From Pegoplata infirma (taxonomy: Eukaryota > Arthropoda > Insecta > Diptera > Anthomyiidae): a DNA stretch of 64,000 nt. Positions 10,504-20,610 of the stretch are shown here, one piece after another. Where the stretch lies: the NCBI GenBank assembly GCA_963921195.1, contig OY992537.1, forward strand, positions 182,172,065 to 182,236,064, read 5' to 3'. Every line of letters begins with the position of its first letter. Position 1 is the first letter of the stretch. Under the pieces are notes generated by a model. It worked only from the letters and a program-made list of their open reading frames with translations, was not told where the DNA came from and made no database searches. Both the position numbers and the translations under genes were made by a program.

Positions 10504-10788
10504 ATATTGAAATAAAATAAAAAATAAAAAGTCATCTGCGGAAAATTGGATAGGTTCTCTGAAAATTTGAACAGATCTTAGTTTTGAAAATCTAAATAAA
10601 GGAAAAAAAATAAATAAAGGAAAAAAATTATGTACAAATTTCTATTTCAAATTTTTTTCGTATCTCCATCGTTTTCGAGATCTGGGCGAATTTATTATTA
10701 ATTGCAGAATATAATAGGGACAAAAAATAATGACACCTGACATGAAAATTAAAAATGAAATCTTCTAATGTTAAAAAATAAAAAATGG
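10504..10788. other. AT-rich spacer
   Basis: I see nothing that reads as a gene. The minus-strand frame at 10628-10996 is made of Phe/Leu/Asn codons from A/T runs and crosses an element boundary. Confidence 0.3.
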
Positions 10789-11205
10789 GTTGTAGCCAAA
10801 ATCGCCCAAAAAATTTTATGAAAAATCGCCCATATGCAAAATCGCTCAAAAAATATAAAAAATTACCCAAAAACAAAAATATGACATTTCGCCCAAAATT
10901 AACGAAAAAAAGACCAAGAAAAAAATTAAAAATTACCCAAAAATAAAAAAAAGATTTTTTAAAAAACACGTTTTCCCCAAAACACATATTACCCAAAAAA
11001 AGTTTTATTTTGCGGAGAGGGGTGGTTTAAGGTATGAAGTTTGTAATCCCTAAACCCGGCCGAAGGTTTACATATCGTCTTCTTGATATACATAAGTAGG
11101 TAATTGGTGTAAAAAATATTAAGTGTGTAACATAAATAATGAAGAAATAGAAACAAATTTCAAAATGTTAACAAAAAATCGCGCGACGCTTCTATCGCAA
11201 CCCCA

Positions 11206-11968
11206 CACTCAAAAAAAAACTGTAATGTTAGCAAAAAAAGCTTGTAAACCTACAAGAAAATTTGCTGATTTTGAACCCACAATTTTTTTGGTAAAGCTAA
11301 CAAAAATGTGTTGCTAAAAGTTAGTTAACTGAATTTTTGTTTTATTTCAACTTCATACACATTTGGTTCATACACATTTGAGGACCCCATTGGGTTCGGA
11401 CCCGATAGGTCCAGACCCCGATGGGTCTAGACCTATTGGTCCGTTTCACACTACCTTGCTTAGTTTTTGAGATACATAATATTAGGGGACCACTGGAGTT
11501 TTGAGAATAACTTCAAAAATATTACTCGGAGATCTTTTGGTTACTTTGCGGTCTTGTTCTACGTGTTGAGGCTTTTGGACTTTTTGTTGTGTCGGCAATA
11601 TTTACCGAGATATGAGCATTTCAAAATTTTTGGGAATGCTAACTTTTTAGATCCAAAGTTAGGACCCATTAGGATCCACACATGTGTAGGGGATCGGCGA
11701 TACCACGGAGAGCCCGAGAACCAAAAATGGCCTCCATTTTGCTCTATCTGGCTTAGTTTCCGAGATATCGCCATTTTAAGTTTTCTAAAATCAATTTTAA
11801 ATTTAGCAAAAAAAATTAGTTAAAATTTTGCTTAAAATTGCTTATGTGCTGAATGCAGTTTACAAGATGTTTTTGCTAACATGCTAATCTCAACTAAAAA
11901 TTTGCTAAAGATTAGCTTACTAGCATTAGCAAAAAAATAGTAAATCTACTAATGTATTATTTTGAGTA
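11206..11968 (+). mobile_element. TIR element family G with GGGTCC block
   Basis: The left end is CACTCAAAAAAAAACTGTAA and the right end TATTATTTTGAGTA, flanked by CA on both sides (11204-11205, 11969-11970). The middle (11380-11720) has repeated 'ggaccccattgggtc' and 'gggtctagac' phrases and the words 'ggcaatatttaccgagatatgag'. The same sequence in opposite orientation is at 20611-21978. A 118-codon frame here is fortuitous. Confidence 0.7.
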
Positions 11969-11995
11969 CACGCTGTTTTTTAATTCATTACTTTT

Positions 11996-12095
11996 GATTA
12001 TCTACTGAAAGCGGTAGATTAGTATGAAATCTGATAATCTGGAATTAAGTGCAGGGGTTGTCAGTTCGATTCTCACGAGAACCTTTGTCTGATAC
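11996..12095 (+). other. Possible tRNA-like sequence
   Basis: 'CAGTTCGATTCTC' (about 12061-12073) is close to a B box and is followed by a short stem 'tctcacgagaa'. A weak A box ('gaaagcggtagatta') lies about 55 bases upstream, the distance seen in tRNAs with a long variable arm. It is weaker than the units at 6880-7300. Confidence 0.2.
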
Positions 12096-12330
12096 TTCAC
12101 AACGGGAAGGTTGCTCATCAGCTTTTTCTTGGTTAGTTAAGAATATAATTTATAAAAAAACAAAACAATTCGTTGTATTGTTTCGAAAATATTAATAAAC
12201 AATTTGCTTTCGGTTGTTCCACTATGTTGGGTATTTAATTTTTCTATTGGTTTATTGCAACTTATTTCGGTTTTGACATTTTAAGATTTTGACAAAAATT
12301 TAAACCAAACTAAAAATGGGCAATTTTTCA

Positions 12331-13032
12331 TGCCGTACGGACATAGCGCCCAAGGTCTTATCGCCCAAAACCGTAAATGTCATATCGCCCAAGCTGCGAC
12401 ATATAGCCCAAAATGATAGGTCTAAAAATGTTATTTCTCCCAAAACAAAATTGTCAAAAAATCCAAAATATTTTTTTTGGGCGAAATGTCGAAATTACGA
12501 CTTCTATGATTTGTTTTTTTGTAATAAAGATTTTCTGTGTAGCCGGCCTTCGCCCGAGCTTAAGGATTACATACTCCATGCATTAAACCCACCCTCTTTG
12601 TAAACCAAAGCGATTTTGGTTATCAGGCCTTTTTGATGCATAACAAATTTGATAGTGTAAGGGCCTGCTACCTAGAAAACTTTACTTTACGGAGAGGGTG
12701 GGTTTAATGCATGGATTTTGTAATCCCTAAGCCCGGCCGAAGGCCGGCTACGCATAAAAACTTTAAAATATTCTGTTAAAAAAAACAATATTGGGGAGTT
12801 TTATGATTATTTTTTTGGGTGCTCTTACATTTTATAAACTCAACATTTTGATATTTGGGTAACATGACATTTTTGACAATTTATATTAATTTAAGGAAAA
12901 TTGTTAAAATACCCAAACATAATGGCCATATCGTCCAAAAAATTTTGCAACAACAACTAACACACACTTTTTTTGGGTGGAATGACTTTTTTAAATTGGG
13001 CGATATGCACTTGGGCGCTATGTCCGTACGCC
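12331..13032. mobile_element. Inner Mutator-like element, 9-bp TSD
   Basis: The ends are GCCGTACGGACATAGCGCCC (left) and, reverse-complemented, GGCGTACGGACATAGCGCCC (right). They are flanked by the 9-bp direct repeat ATTTTTCAT. A 9-bp duplication is the Mutator signature. The interior again uses 'cgcccaa' words and holds a GC-richer foldback (12538-12757). A 95-codon frame from 12316 simply reads the repeats. Confidence 0.65.
12538..12757. repeat. Foldback repeat with GC-rich arms
   Basis: The arms, about 12540-12602 and 12688-12755, are inverted copies ('ggccttcgcccgagctta' against 'taagcccggccgaaggcc', and 'catgcattaaacccaccctc' against its complement). One arm is echoed at 11018-11075 ('ggtttaaggtatgaag...cccggccgaaggtt'), so this is a mobile repeat. 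Confidence 0.6.
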
Positions 13033-13226
13033 ATTTTTCATATTTTATGTTTGGTCAATTTTTCGTTATGAAAATCACCCAATTTTTTGGGTGATTTTCA
13101 TTTGCCCAACAATTTTGGGTAATTTTTCATATGAAATATGCCCTAAATTTGTATGAAAGAAAAATTTTTGGGCGAAATTCCATTTTTTTTTTCGATTTTT
13201 CTTTGGGCGATTTCGCCTACAGCCTA

Positions 13227-13734
13227 AAAATGATATATGGATAATTCATCTAGCTTTTAGTTGTGTCTGATATAGACCAGATAGTGTAGTTCGTGAATAC
13301 ACTCAGACGACGTAAAATAAACCCGACACGAAAGAAAAATAAAAAATTGTTGGTCCATTTCCCCCATTGAGTCCAGACCCCATTGGGTCCAGACTCCATT
13401 AGGTCCAGTCCCCTAGGCCCCTATATGTTTGGCATATATTCAAAATGTTTAGCGTTATCTTGCTTAATTTTCCAGGTACTGCAATTAAGGAGCCCAAAAG
13501 GGTCTTGCGAATTTTAGAAACTGAATAACTATTACTCTAAAGACTTTCGAGTATTTGGCGAACGAATTCTGGAACCAAAGCTACATAAATGCTTTTGGAC
13601 TTTTTGTTGTATCGGCAATATTTACCGAGATATGAGCATTTTTAAATTTTCGGGAATGACAAATTTTTTGAATTCAAAGTTAGGGACCATTGGGACGGGC
13701 GAGTCTATGGCAATTTTAAGAACCAAAAATCTCG
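13227..13734 (+). repeat. Family G remnant (GGGTCC block)
   Basis: 13365-13430 holds three 'ccattgggtccagact'-type phrases. 13583-13720 matches the family G centre ('ggactttttgttgtatcggc', 'aatatttaccgagatatgag'). The ends are not preserved. LINE X starts immediately to the right. Confidence 0.5.
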
Positions 13735-13825
13735 TTCAACTGTTGACAAGTGTGGACGTGTTTTAGTTTAACTCCGTACCATTAATTGAATTACTGAAAT
13801 TGTTCGTAAAAGGTTTGTTCGTAAT

Positions 13826-14626
13826 AGGAGAAAGTTGGCGGTCTGATTCGGGAGTCTGAATCTAGGGGACACCAGTTAGTAGTGTACTGTGATGCTAATG
13901 CACATCGTTCGATATGGGGAAATACAGATACAAATGATAGAGGCGAATTACTTTTGGAGTTTTTGTTAAGCACTAACCTGTATATTTGTAACAAGGGTAG
14001 CGAACCAACTTTCGTTACAAGTACGCGGCAAGAGCTTCTTGACGTAACACTTGTATCAGATACATTGTCTGATAGAATTAATGACTGGAGAATTTTGGAA
14101 GAACATTCTATCTCAGATCATCGCTACATTGAGTTTTTACTCAGGGAGCGTGCCCCGGTTGAGACAGTCTCTAGAAATATGAGGAGAACAAACTGACTTT
14201 TTCTTTGCTTTTGGGTGAAGTACCTTTAACTGAAACGCATAGTTTGGCGGAAATTGATTGTCTGGTTGACCATATTACAAATGTTTGTAATAGCTGCCTG
14301 GATGGGTCTTTCCCTTCTGCAAAGCCTTGTGAAAAACTAAAGCCACATTGGTGGTCAAATTAGTTGCAGACGAGCAGAGATTCCTGCAGAAAGCTCTTTA
14401 ATAAGGCTAAATCTTCAAGAGCGGACGAGGACTGGTCTGCATACAGGCTGCAACTTAAAAGTTATAAGAAGATGATCAGAATTGTTAAATGTGATTCTTA
14501 GAAAAACTTCTGTGGAAACATAGAAGACGTTTCTGAAGCATCCAGGCTGCGCAAGGTTCTGGCTTCTTCTCCTCCTCCTCCCTGGGATACCTGAAAGATC
14601 CTAATGGCGTGTAGTCTTCCTCCATT
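13826..14626 (+). pseudogene. LINE X ORF2: endonuclease C-terminal half and start of RT
   Basis: The endonuclease frame has 'CDANAHRSIWGNTDTNDRG' (the D-A-N-A-H catalytic block of APE-type LINE nucleases) and 'SDHRYIEF' (catalytic SDH) before 'RRTN'. A missing base then creates TGA at about 14194. After that, 'FTLLLGEVPLTETHSLAEID'-like sequence continues in a shifted frame with several further stops, and ends where the 14627 element is inserted. The N-terminal third of the nuclease is deleted. Confidence 0.8.
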
Positions 14627-15144
14627 GCACTATAGGAAATTTTACCCATTTTTTGGCCAAAAGTCAAAATTAAAATTTTTGCAAACATTATTTTTTTCAC
14701 ATTAATATAAAAAAACTTAACAAAGTAAACAATTCTTTCTCAATTTTTCGACAGAATTGATGTACTGTCACTTTATCAGTAGTTTTTCTTGCAATTTCTT
14801 ACTTAGTTATAAAATAACGATTGAGAGCAGCGAATTTTGTGATAGCTTCTAACTAAAGTTTTTATATTAAGAATTTATAGTTTTTAAAAACTAAAAAATG
14901 GAAAATAATGTCAAAGGTGAGTACTTTAATGATAAATAGTGAAATGTTGGTGAACTCATCTATTAGATCGATTTTATTGGAAAAATTGAAGTGACCTTAA
15001 GATGAACTTATTGAAGTATGAATTGGAATTTTATTTTGACTTTAAAAAAAAATGATTGCATATGTTAGCTATAAAACCATAAAAGTTCTCTAGGACAATC
15101 AATTACCTTCCGAATTTAAAAAATTTCAAGGTCGGATATGAGGC

Positions 15145-15750
15145 ATTCCACAACAAATGTCCAGCGAAAAAAAAACACGTGTACCATAAACTTCTGAATA
15201 GCTTGTATGGATAGCCCTATATGGAACTTAGAAAATTGCGTTTTCGGTTTTTCAATTTTTCAAAAACTGGGCTTAGGAGGCGTGGTCAAATATTGGAAAA
15301 ATGGTCAAATTTGTGGCGAGTTGCCTTGATTAAATATTTATCACATTAAAACGAAATGCACCACAATCTTAAAAATTTACATTCTTATATAGTTTCGTAT
15401 GGGCTATCGAATAAAATTTTTTTCCAAGAAAAATTTTCAGAACCCGTTCTGAAATTTTCCATTTTTTAAAAAAGTCAATTTATCAAAAATCCGGCCACTT
15501 TTTTTTCTTTTTTTTAATTTTTTTTTTTAAAGTTTAGATGTTTGTCCATCCACACAAAAAAACAAAAAATTTTAATCGATAGCCCATATAAAACTATATA
15601 AGAACGTAAATTTTTGACATTGTGGTGCATTCCGTATTAATGTGATAAATATTTAATCAAGGCAACTCGCCACAAATTTTACCATTTTTCCAATATTTGA
15701 CCACGCCTCCTGAGCCCAGTTTTCGAAAATTTGAAAAACCAAAAACGCAA
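15145..15750. repeat. Foldback repeat D, right arm cut by LINE insertion
   Basis: 15235-15430 and 15545-15748 are inverted copies ('gggcttaggaggcgtggtca' against 'tgaccacgcctcctgagccc'; 'ttgccttgattaaatattta' against its complement). The left outer part reads 'GAGGCATTCCACAACAAATGTCC'-like sequence. The right outer part is replaced by the poly(T) of the LINE at 15751. A related arm is at 57395-57560. Confidence 0.65.
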
Positions 15751-18720
15751 TTTTTTTTTTTTTTTTTTTTTTTTTACGAACGGTCCCACCTCACACTTAC
15801 CCGCCCCAACCGACCGAGAGGGCTCGTTCCCATGACGGGGGAACACGTACACACCATGGTCCGAACCATAGCGGATTAGGCTGGATAAGTAAGGATAGTA
15901 ATAAACCAACTACAAACTCTTAGTCATCAGTCGGTTTATTATATGGAGACTAAATACATTTATATACAATTACTACAACTACAAAATTTCTACAGATAAT
16001 TTAGTATTAATAATCCTAAATTAACTATAAACGTTCAAAGAAATTAAAATAATCATCGTCACGCAATCTATTCAAATATGTCAAAATAGTTGATTTCACA
16101 AGAGCATAATTCTCCGAAAAGTCAACAAACCTGTATAACGAGTTAAAATCAGTACACATCCTACGAATAGGATCTGCACACGCATAATTCGTGCGACAAA
16201 TATCAATATAAAGAAAGCTGTAATATCTAGTAGGCCGAAAAGGGACGTTAAAAAACAACTTCCCAACAAGAAATTCAGAATCAACTTCGCCCTTAATAAT
16301 CTTCAAAATAAACACAGTATTTAACATAATACGTCTACTCTTCAGAGTAGGAAGTTTTATCAACGCCAATCTTGCATTATATGATGGAAGATTGCTATAG
16401 TCCGGACCCCAGTTGAGGTTCCTAAGACAAAAAAGTAAAAATTGTTTCTGTACGGATTCAATCATATCACTATGAACTGCATAATATGGATCCCAAACAA
16501 TACAACCAAATTCCAAAATTGGTCTTACCAATGAAGTAAATAATTGCCTCGTTATATAGGGGTCAGAAAATTCCTTCGCCCAGCGTTTCATGAATCCAAG
16601 AACACCATAGGCCTTATTTACCATAGTCTCCACATGCGCATTAAAAGTCAACTTTCTATCTAAAAGAATACCAAGATCCAAAATAGAATCAACCGATTCC
16701 AAAATTGAACCATTTAATAAGTACTGAGAAGTCAAAAACTTCGACCTAGCAAATGTCATGTGCTTACACTTTTTCAAGTTCAGCTCCATGAGATTACAAT
16801 CGCACCAATTGTAAAATCTATTCAAGTCATGCTGCAGCAATACCTGTCCAACAGGAGAACTGTAAGACAGAAAAAGCTTAACATCATCAGCAAACATCAA
16901 AATATTAGAATGAATAATAGAAGATGGGAGATCATTTATAAACAACAAGAATAGGATAGGACCGAGATGACTGCCCTGTGGGACACCAGAAGCAACACTT
17001 ATAAATCTAGAATGTGTCTGCCTAAAAAGAACGCATTGCTCACGATTTCTCAAATATGAAGATAACCATTTCAATACGATACCATTAAATCCAATTACAC
17101 TCAACTTATATAGCAAAAGATTATGGTTGACCTTATCAAATGCTTTACTGAAGTCAGTATAAATCGCATCAGTCTGTAGACCTGAAGTAAAACCACTAAT
17201 GATATTAGTAGAAAATTGAAGCAAATTAGTATTAGTCGATCGACCCTTACGAAAACCATGTTGACATGGCACTAAAATTGAAGATACATGGTAGGACACA
17301 ATATCAGTGACAAGTTTCTCAAATAGTTTAGGAATTGCACTCAATTTAGCAATTCCCCGATAATTTGAAACGTTTACAACACTTCCAGATTTATGTAGCG
17401 GAATTAAAAAGGATTTCTTCCAAAATGAAGGAAAGTAACCCATTTTCAATGAAGAGTTAAACAAAAAAGTCAATGGGGCTGACAGAGTCCCCGAGAAAAA
17501 TTTTAAAACAGAGGCCGGAACCCCATCGGGACCAGCGCTATACGTAATCCTTAACTTGTTCATGTTTGAGTGAACAGAAGCTACGTCCAATAAAGGCAGA
17601 CCCAAAGAGCTTGCTCTCTGAATCTCAAGCGGATACAGAGAGTCCAAGTCATACTCCCTATCAGAGTATGTAGTAGCAAAGAAATCCGCAAATGCGTTCG
17701 AAATTGAATAATCATCTGAAAACTCAACATCATTTAATTTAACCACTGTGGGGTAAGTTGAAGAACTCCGCTTTGACTTAACGAAGCGGTAAAAAGATTT
17801 AGGATCACGTTTAAAATTCTCCCTAACCTTATCTAAATAAATTGCATACGCCCTACGAGATTCCACATTAAACGAACTTCTAGCCACTGCATATCTACTA
17901 AAATCTACATTAGAACCCGATTTTTTATATTTCTTAAACCATTTACTCTTAACATTTTTCAGTTTAGATAAAAGCCTAGACCCCCAAGGGGGACCATTTT
18001 CAGATCGAATCTGTATTTTTGGAACTGATTCCAAAAAGCAGTGAAACAAAATTTCATAAAACATATTCAACCTTTTATCAAAATCACGCACCCCTTCAAT
18101 ATCAGTGCAAAATGCCGACCAATTAACATTTGAAAGAAGCGAATCTAACTTCGCAATATTCGCGCGCTCAAAACAAAAAACTTTTCTGTGAGACGAAACA
18201 GATAATGGCAAAGTCCCAAAAGGAAACGAATAAGTAATACCTAGAGTTGGGTGATAACAATCCTCAGGAGTTGATACGGGATCAACTCTACTCACCTCAC
18301 ATAACGATGGGTCATTAACTAAAACTAAGTCCAAAGTTCTACGTTTGGAATTTAAAACATAATTCAATTGAAATAAATTTAAATCAGTCAGTGGAGATAA
18401 AAATTTTAGCGCAATATCATCTGAAGTCAATGGAATTAATGACTGTGTATCAGGCAAAGAATGCCATGAGACGTAAGGTAAATTAAAATCACCTAAAAGC
18501 AGGCTGTTTGGCTTAAAGGCAATACTTGGCTAAAAAAAACTTGAAACGCAGCCTGCCTCCACTAAATCGAAACCTGGGCGACCGCAATTAACTTTTTTGT
18601 CAAAATCTGCGAGAACAAAAATACGAGTTACAGCAGAAATCTCTAAAGATCTAAATAGGGAAGTTGAGCCCCTAGCTCTTGCATGAAATGTAGTTGACGA
18701 CTTGGAACTCAAAAATAAAA
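15751..18720 (-). mobile_element. Jockey-like LINE, 5'-truncated, with long poly(A)
   Basis: It ends on the minus strand in a poly(A) tail of about 25 (seen as T at 15751-15775). Upstream lie a 250-bp 3' UTR with a GC-rich patch and an intact RT ORF. There is no RNase H, as in the jockey/CR1 group. 18530-18720 on the minus strand looks like decayed sequence upstream of the nuclease; the 5' edge is not sharp. The long pure tail and intact ORF make it one of the younger insertions here. Confidence 0.75.
16025..18532 (-). CDS. Jockey-like reverse transcriptase, N-truncated but open
   Basis: This is a frame of about 830 codons from just after a TAG to a stop; no ATG is evident at the beginning. 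The first residues include 'LLLGDFNLPYVSWH', the end of an APE-type endonuclease. The RT follows: 'GPDGVPASVLKFF', 'HGFRKGRSTNTNLL', motif A 'YTDFSKAFDKVNH' (about residue 430 from the first Leu-Pro-Asp), 'SGVPQGSHLGP', and the catalytic 'MFADDVKLF' (about residue 520). 'NLKKCKHMTFAR' and 'LDLGILLDRKLTF' come next. No RNase H domain follows. The two active-site Asp of FADD and the motif A Asp are present. The missing nuclease half means it cannot retrotranspose by itself, though the RT could still fold. It is encoded against the direction of the surrounding LINE X. Confidence 0.85.
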
Positions 18721-18815
18721 TTTTTGAATAAAATCCTTATTAAAAAGTAGATTTGTTTGACACTTCTTAACATTGTTAAAATAAATTTCTACTGTTATCT
18801 TCGAAAGTTAGTGTA

Positions 18816-18975
18816 CACTCAAAAAAAAAATATTGTAAAAACAGTTTAGAAAACCATATAATCTATCAAGGATCTAAAAAATCTTAGATGCGGCAACTTA
18901 TAACCCGGGAACCCTGTTTGGAACTAATTATTAGGTAATTTTTTAGATAACTTTACTAATTTTTTTTTTTGAGTG
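18816..18975. mobile_element. 160-bp MITE, TA duplication
   Basis: The ends are CACTCAAAAAAAAAAT and AATTTTTTTTTTGAGTG, flanked by TA at 18814-18815 and 18976-18977. It is one of the shortest clean members of the CACTC group. Confidence 0.8.
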
Positions 18976-19111
18976 TATGAAAACCTTTAAGAGTCACTCC
19001 CTCCCTCTAAAGAGTCTTCCAAAAGTCAAATAAAAAAAATCAGTCAAATCGGTCCAGCCGTTTGGCTGTAAATAATTTTGGCCAAAAAAAGGGTAAAATT
19101 TCCTATAGTGC

Positions 19112-19625
19112 ATTGGAGAGTCGCTGGATCTACTTGTAAACACGCATTTCCAGGCAATTCCATGATGCCGTTTCAAGCTTTGAACGTTCTAACGCCCAAG
19201 CATCTACAATTGCTTCGAAAATAATAAATATGCAAACATTAATCTGATCGATAAAATGCTTCAGGCTCTATAAATCCCCGGGACCTGATGGTATTATCCC
19301 GGCTGAGATGCAGCAAGTGTCGGACTATATAGCCCCGTTGCAGTATAATCTATACACAGCATGCATCAACTGGTCGTATATTCCTTTAAAATGGAGGGAT
19401 ATCAGAGTCGTCTTTATCCCGAAGGCTGGGAAAAGTTCCCACACAGCTCCGAAGGATTTCAGACCAATTAGTCTGTCTTCATTTTTGTTAAAGACAATGG
19501 AACGAATGAAAGACTCATATTTGCGTAGAGTGATTGACCCGACAGCAAGGGTAGATCAACGGAAACAGCTCATCATGAGCTCGTTGGTACCATCGAGAGA
19601 TCGCTTTCGGTGAAAGAGTCCACTA
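19112..19625 (+). pseudogene. LINE X ORF2: RT fingers
   Basis: It continues the frame after the 14627-19111 insertion. It reads 'KSPGPDGIIPAEMQQVSDYI', 'NLYTACINWSYIPLKWRDIR', 'VVFIPKAGKSSHTAPKDFRP' and 'ISLSSFLLKTMER'. It lacks stops from 19308 to about 19611, and the TA of the next insertion follows. 19116-19300 has several stops. Confidence 0.8.
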
Positions 19626-20089
19626 CACTCAAAAAAAACCTTGTAAAATTACAAGAAAAACCTGAAAACTTTTTTTTTTTGCTACCTTCTATTTGACAAA
19701 AATTCGTAGTAATTTTACAAGATTTTTACAAATAATTTTGTAATTTGATAAGGTTTTAACCAATAAAATTGTAAATTTACAAATTTTTTGATACGATTAA
19801 ATTTACAAGGAGGATTCGTAACTTCCTATTTTACGAGAATTCCTAGTAATTTTACAAGCTTTTTACCAATAATTTTGTAATTTTACAAGCTTTTTACCAA
19901 TAAAATTCTCGTGAATTTACAATTTTTTTTTTTTTGAAATTATCTAGGAAATTTAGAAAAATTACAAATAAATGAAAAATTACAAAAAAAAATTAATTTC
20001 GATCCACATTTGTTAGGAAAACTGTCAAATATTGGTAAATTGAAATTACAAGACTTTTCCTAGTAATTTGACAAGGTTTTTTTTCTGTG
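19626..20089. mobile_element. TA-TSD TIR element inside the RT frame
   Basis: The ends are CACTCAAAAAAAACCTTGTA and TTGACAAGGTTTTTTTTCTGTG (given in part), flanked by TA. Removing it with one TA rejoins 'VKEST' to 'MLTFLDIEGAFNNV', the catalytic motif A of the RT, in frame. The interior is built of 'ttacaag/cttgtaa' words, shared with 47780-48521 and 56905-57368. Confidence 0.85.
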
Positions 20090-20610
20090 TATGTTGACCT
20101 TTCTTGATATAGAGGGGGCTTTTAATAATGTCATCACAGACTCGATAATTCTGGCATTGTCTGGACTGGGGGTAAAGAGTGGGATTGTTTTAATAGTGGA
20201 AACCCTACTTGCCAATAGACGTATAACGTTTAAATTGGAAGCGTCCGTCATATCCTGATTTGTCAATAGGGACACACCACAGGAAGGTGTTCTTTCAATG
20301 CTTCTTGGGAACCTGGCACTGCCAACATTGAGGGACATTCTTCAGGGTTCTCTGAAAGATCTGTTTTAATGGGCAAGAGACTGTGGTCTAGAAGTTAATC
20401 CAAGTAAAACAGAGCTTGTTTTGTTTACAAGGAAAAATAAGATTCCTGCTTTTGATCCTATTTCTCTGGACGGCATTGATTATCTTATCTTCTCAGATGG
20501 AGCCAAGTATCTTGGAGTATTTTTAGATAGGAAGTTGAATTTCAGGCGTAATATTGAGGAACAGGTAAGAAAAGCAATGATTGCTTTATATTCCTGTAAA
20601 AGGGCCATTG
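20090..20610 (+). pseudogene. LINE X ORF2: RT palm, YADD region deleted
   Basis: Motif A 'TFLDIEGAFNNV' is intact. Then 'SGLGVKSGIVLIVETLLANR' and an in-frame stop (about 20256) follow. At about 20320 'LLGNLAL' is joined straight to 'PTLRDILQGSLKDL', skipping the roughly 35 codons that hold YADD in the minus-strand copy. The frame goes on through 'GLEVNPSKTELVLFTRKNK' to 'YSCKRAI', where the next insertion sits. Confidence 0.8.

Larger units (their letters stand above)
10789..13226. mobile_element. Outer Mutator-like element with CGCCCA repeats
   Basis: The ends are GGTTGTAGCCAAAATCGCCC (left) and, reverse-complemented, GGCTGTAGGCGAAATCGCCC (right). They are flanked by 'TAAAAAATG' and 'TAAAAATGA', a probable imperfect 8-9-bp duplication. 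The body repeats 'cgcccaaaa', 'ttgggcgat' and 'acccaaaa'. It has taken up a CACTC element (11206-11968) and a second Mutator-like element (12331-13032). No transposase is seen. Confidence 0.55.
14627..19111. mobile_element. Class II element with GCACTATAGG ends, composite
   Basis: The terminal repeats are GCACTATAGGAAATTTTACC at both ends (right end reverse-complemented), extending with 'ttttttggccaaaa' to about 37 bp. The target reads ATT on each side, but it is palindromic, so the duplication could be counted differently. Removing 14627-19111 rejoins LINE X ('cctcca' next to 'ttggagagtcgctgg', as in the other copy). Inside are a foldback (15145-15750), a jockey-like LINE and a 160-bp MITE. 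A possible first exon 'ATGGAAAATAATGTCAAAG' followed by GTGAGT lies at 14898. Confidence 0.7.

Noticed and set aside
10628..10996. 122-codon minus-strand frame rich in Phe, Leu and Asn
   Set aside because: It reads A/T runs and 'acccaaaaa' repeats of the Mutator-like element and crosses its left end.
11467..11823. 118-codon plus-strand and 71-codon minus-strand frames in family G
   Set aside because: The inverted copy at 21406-21660 does not keep either frame; no motif; both frames overlap the GGGTCC block.
12000..12090. Functional tRNA gene
   Set aside because: Only the B box is good; the acceptor and anticodon stems do not form, so it is listed only as possible tRNA-like sequence.
12316..12603. 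95-codon frame
   Set aside because: It translates CGCCCA repeats and the foldback arm across an insertion boundary.
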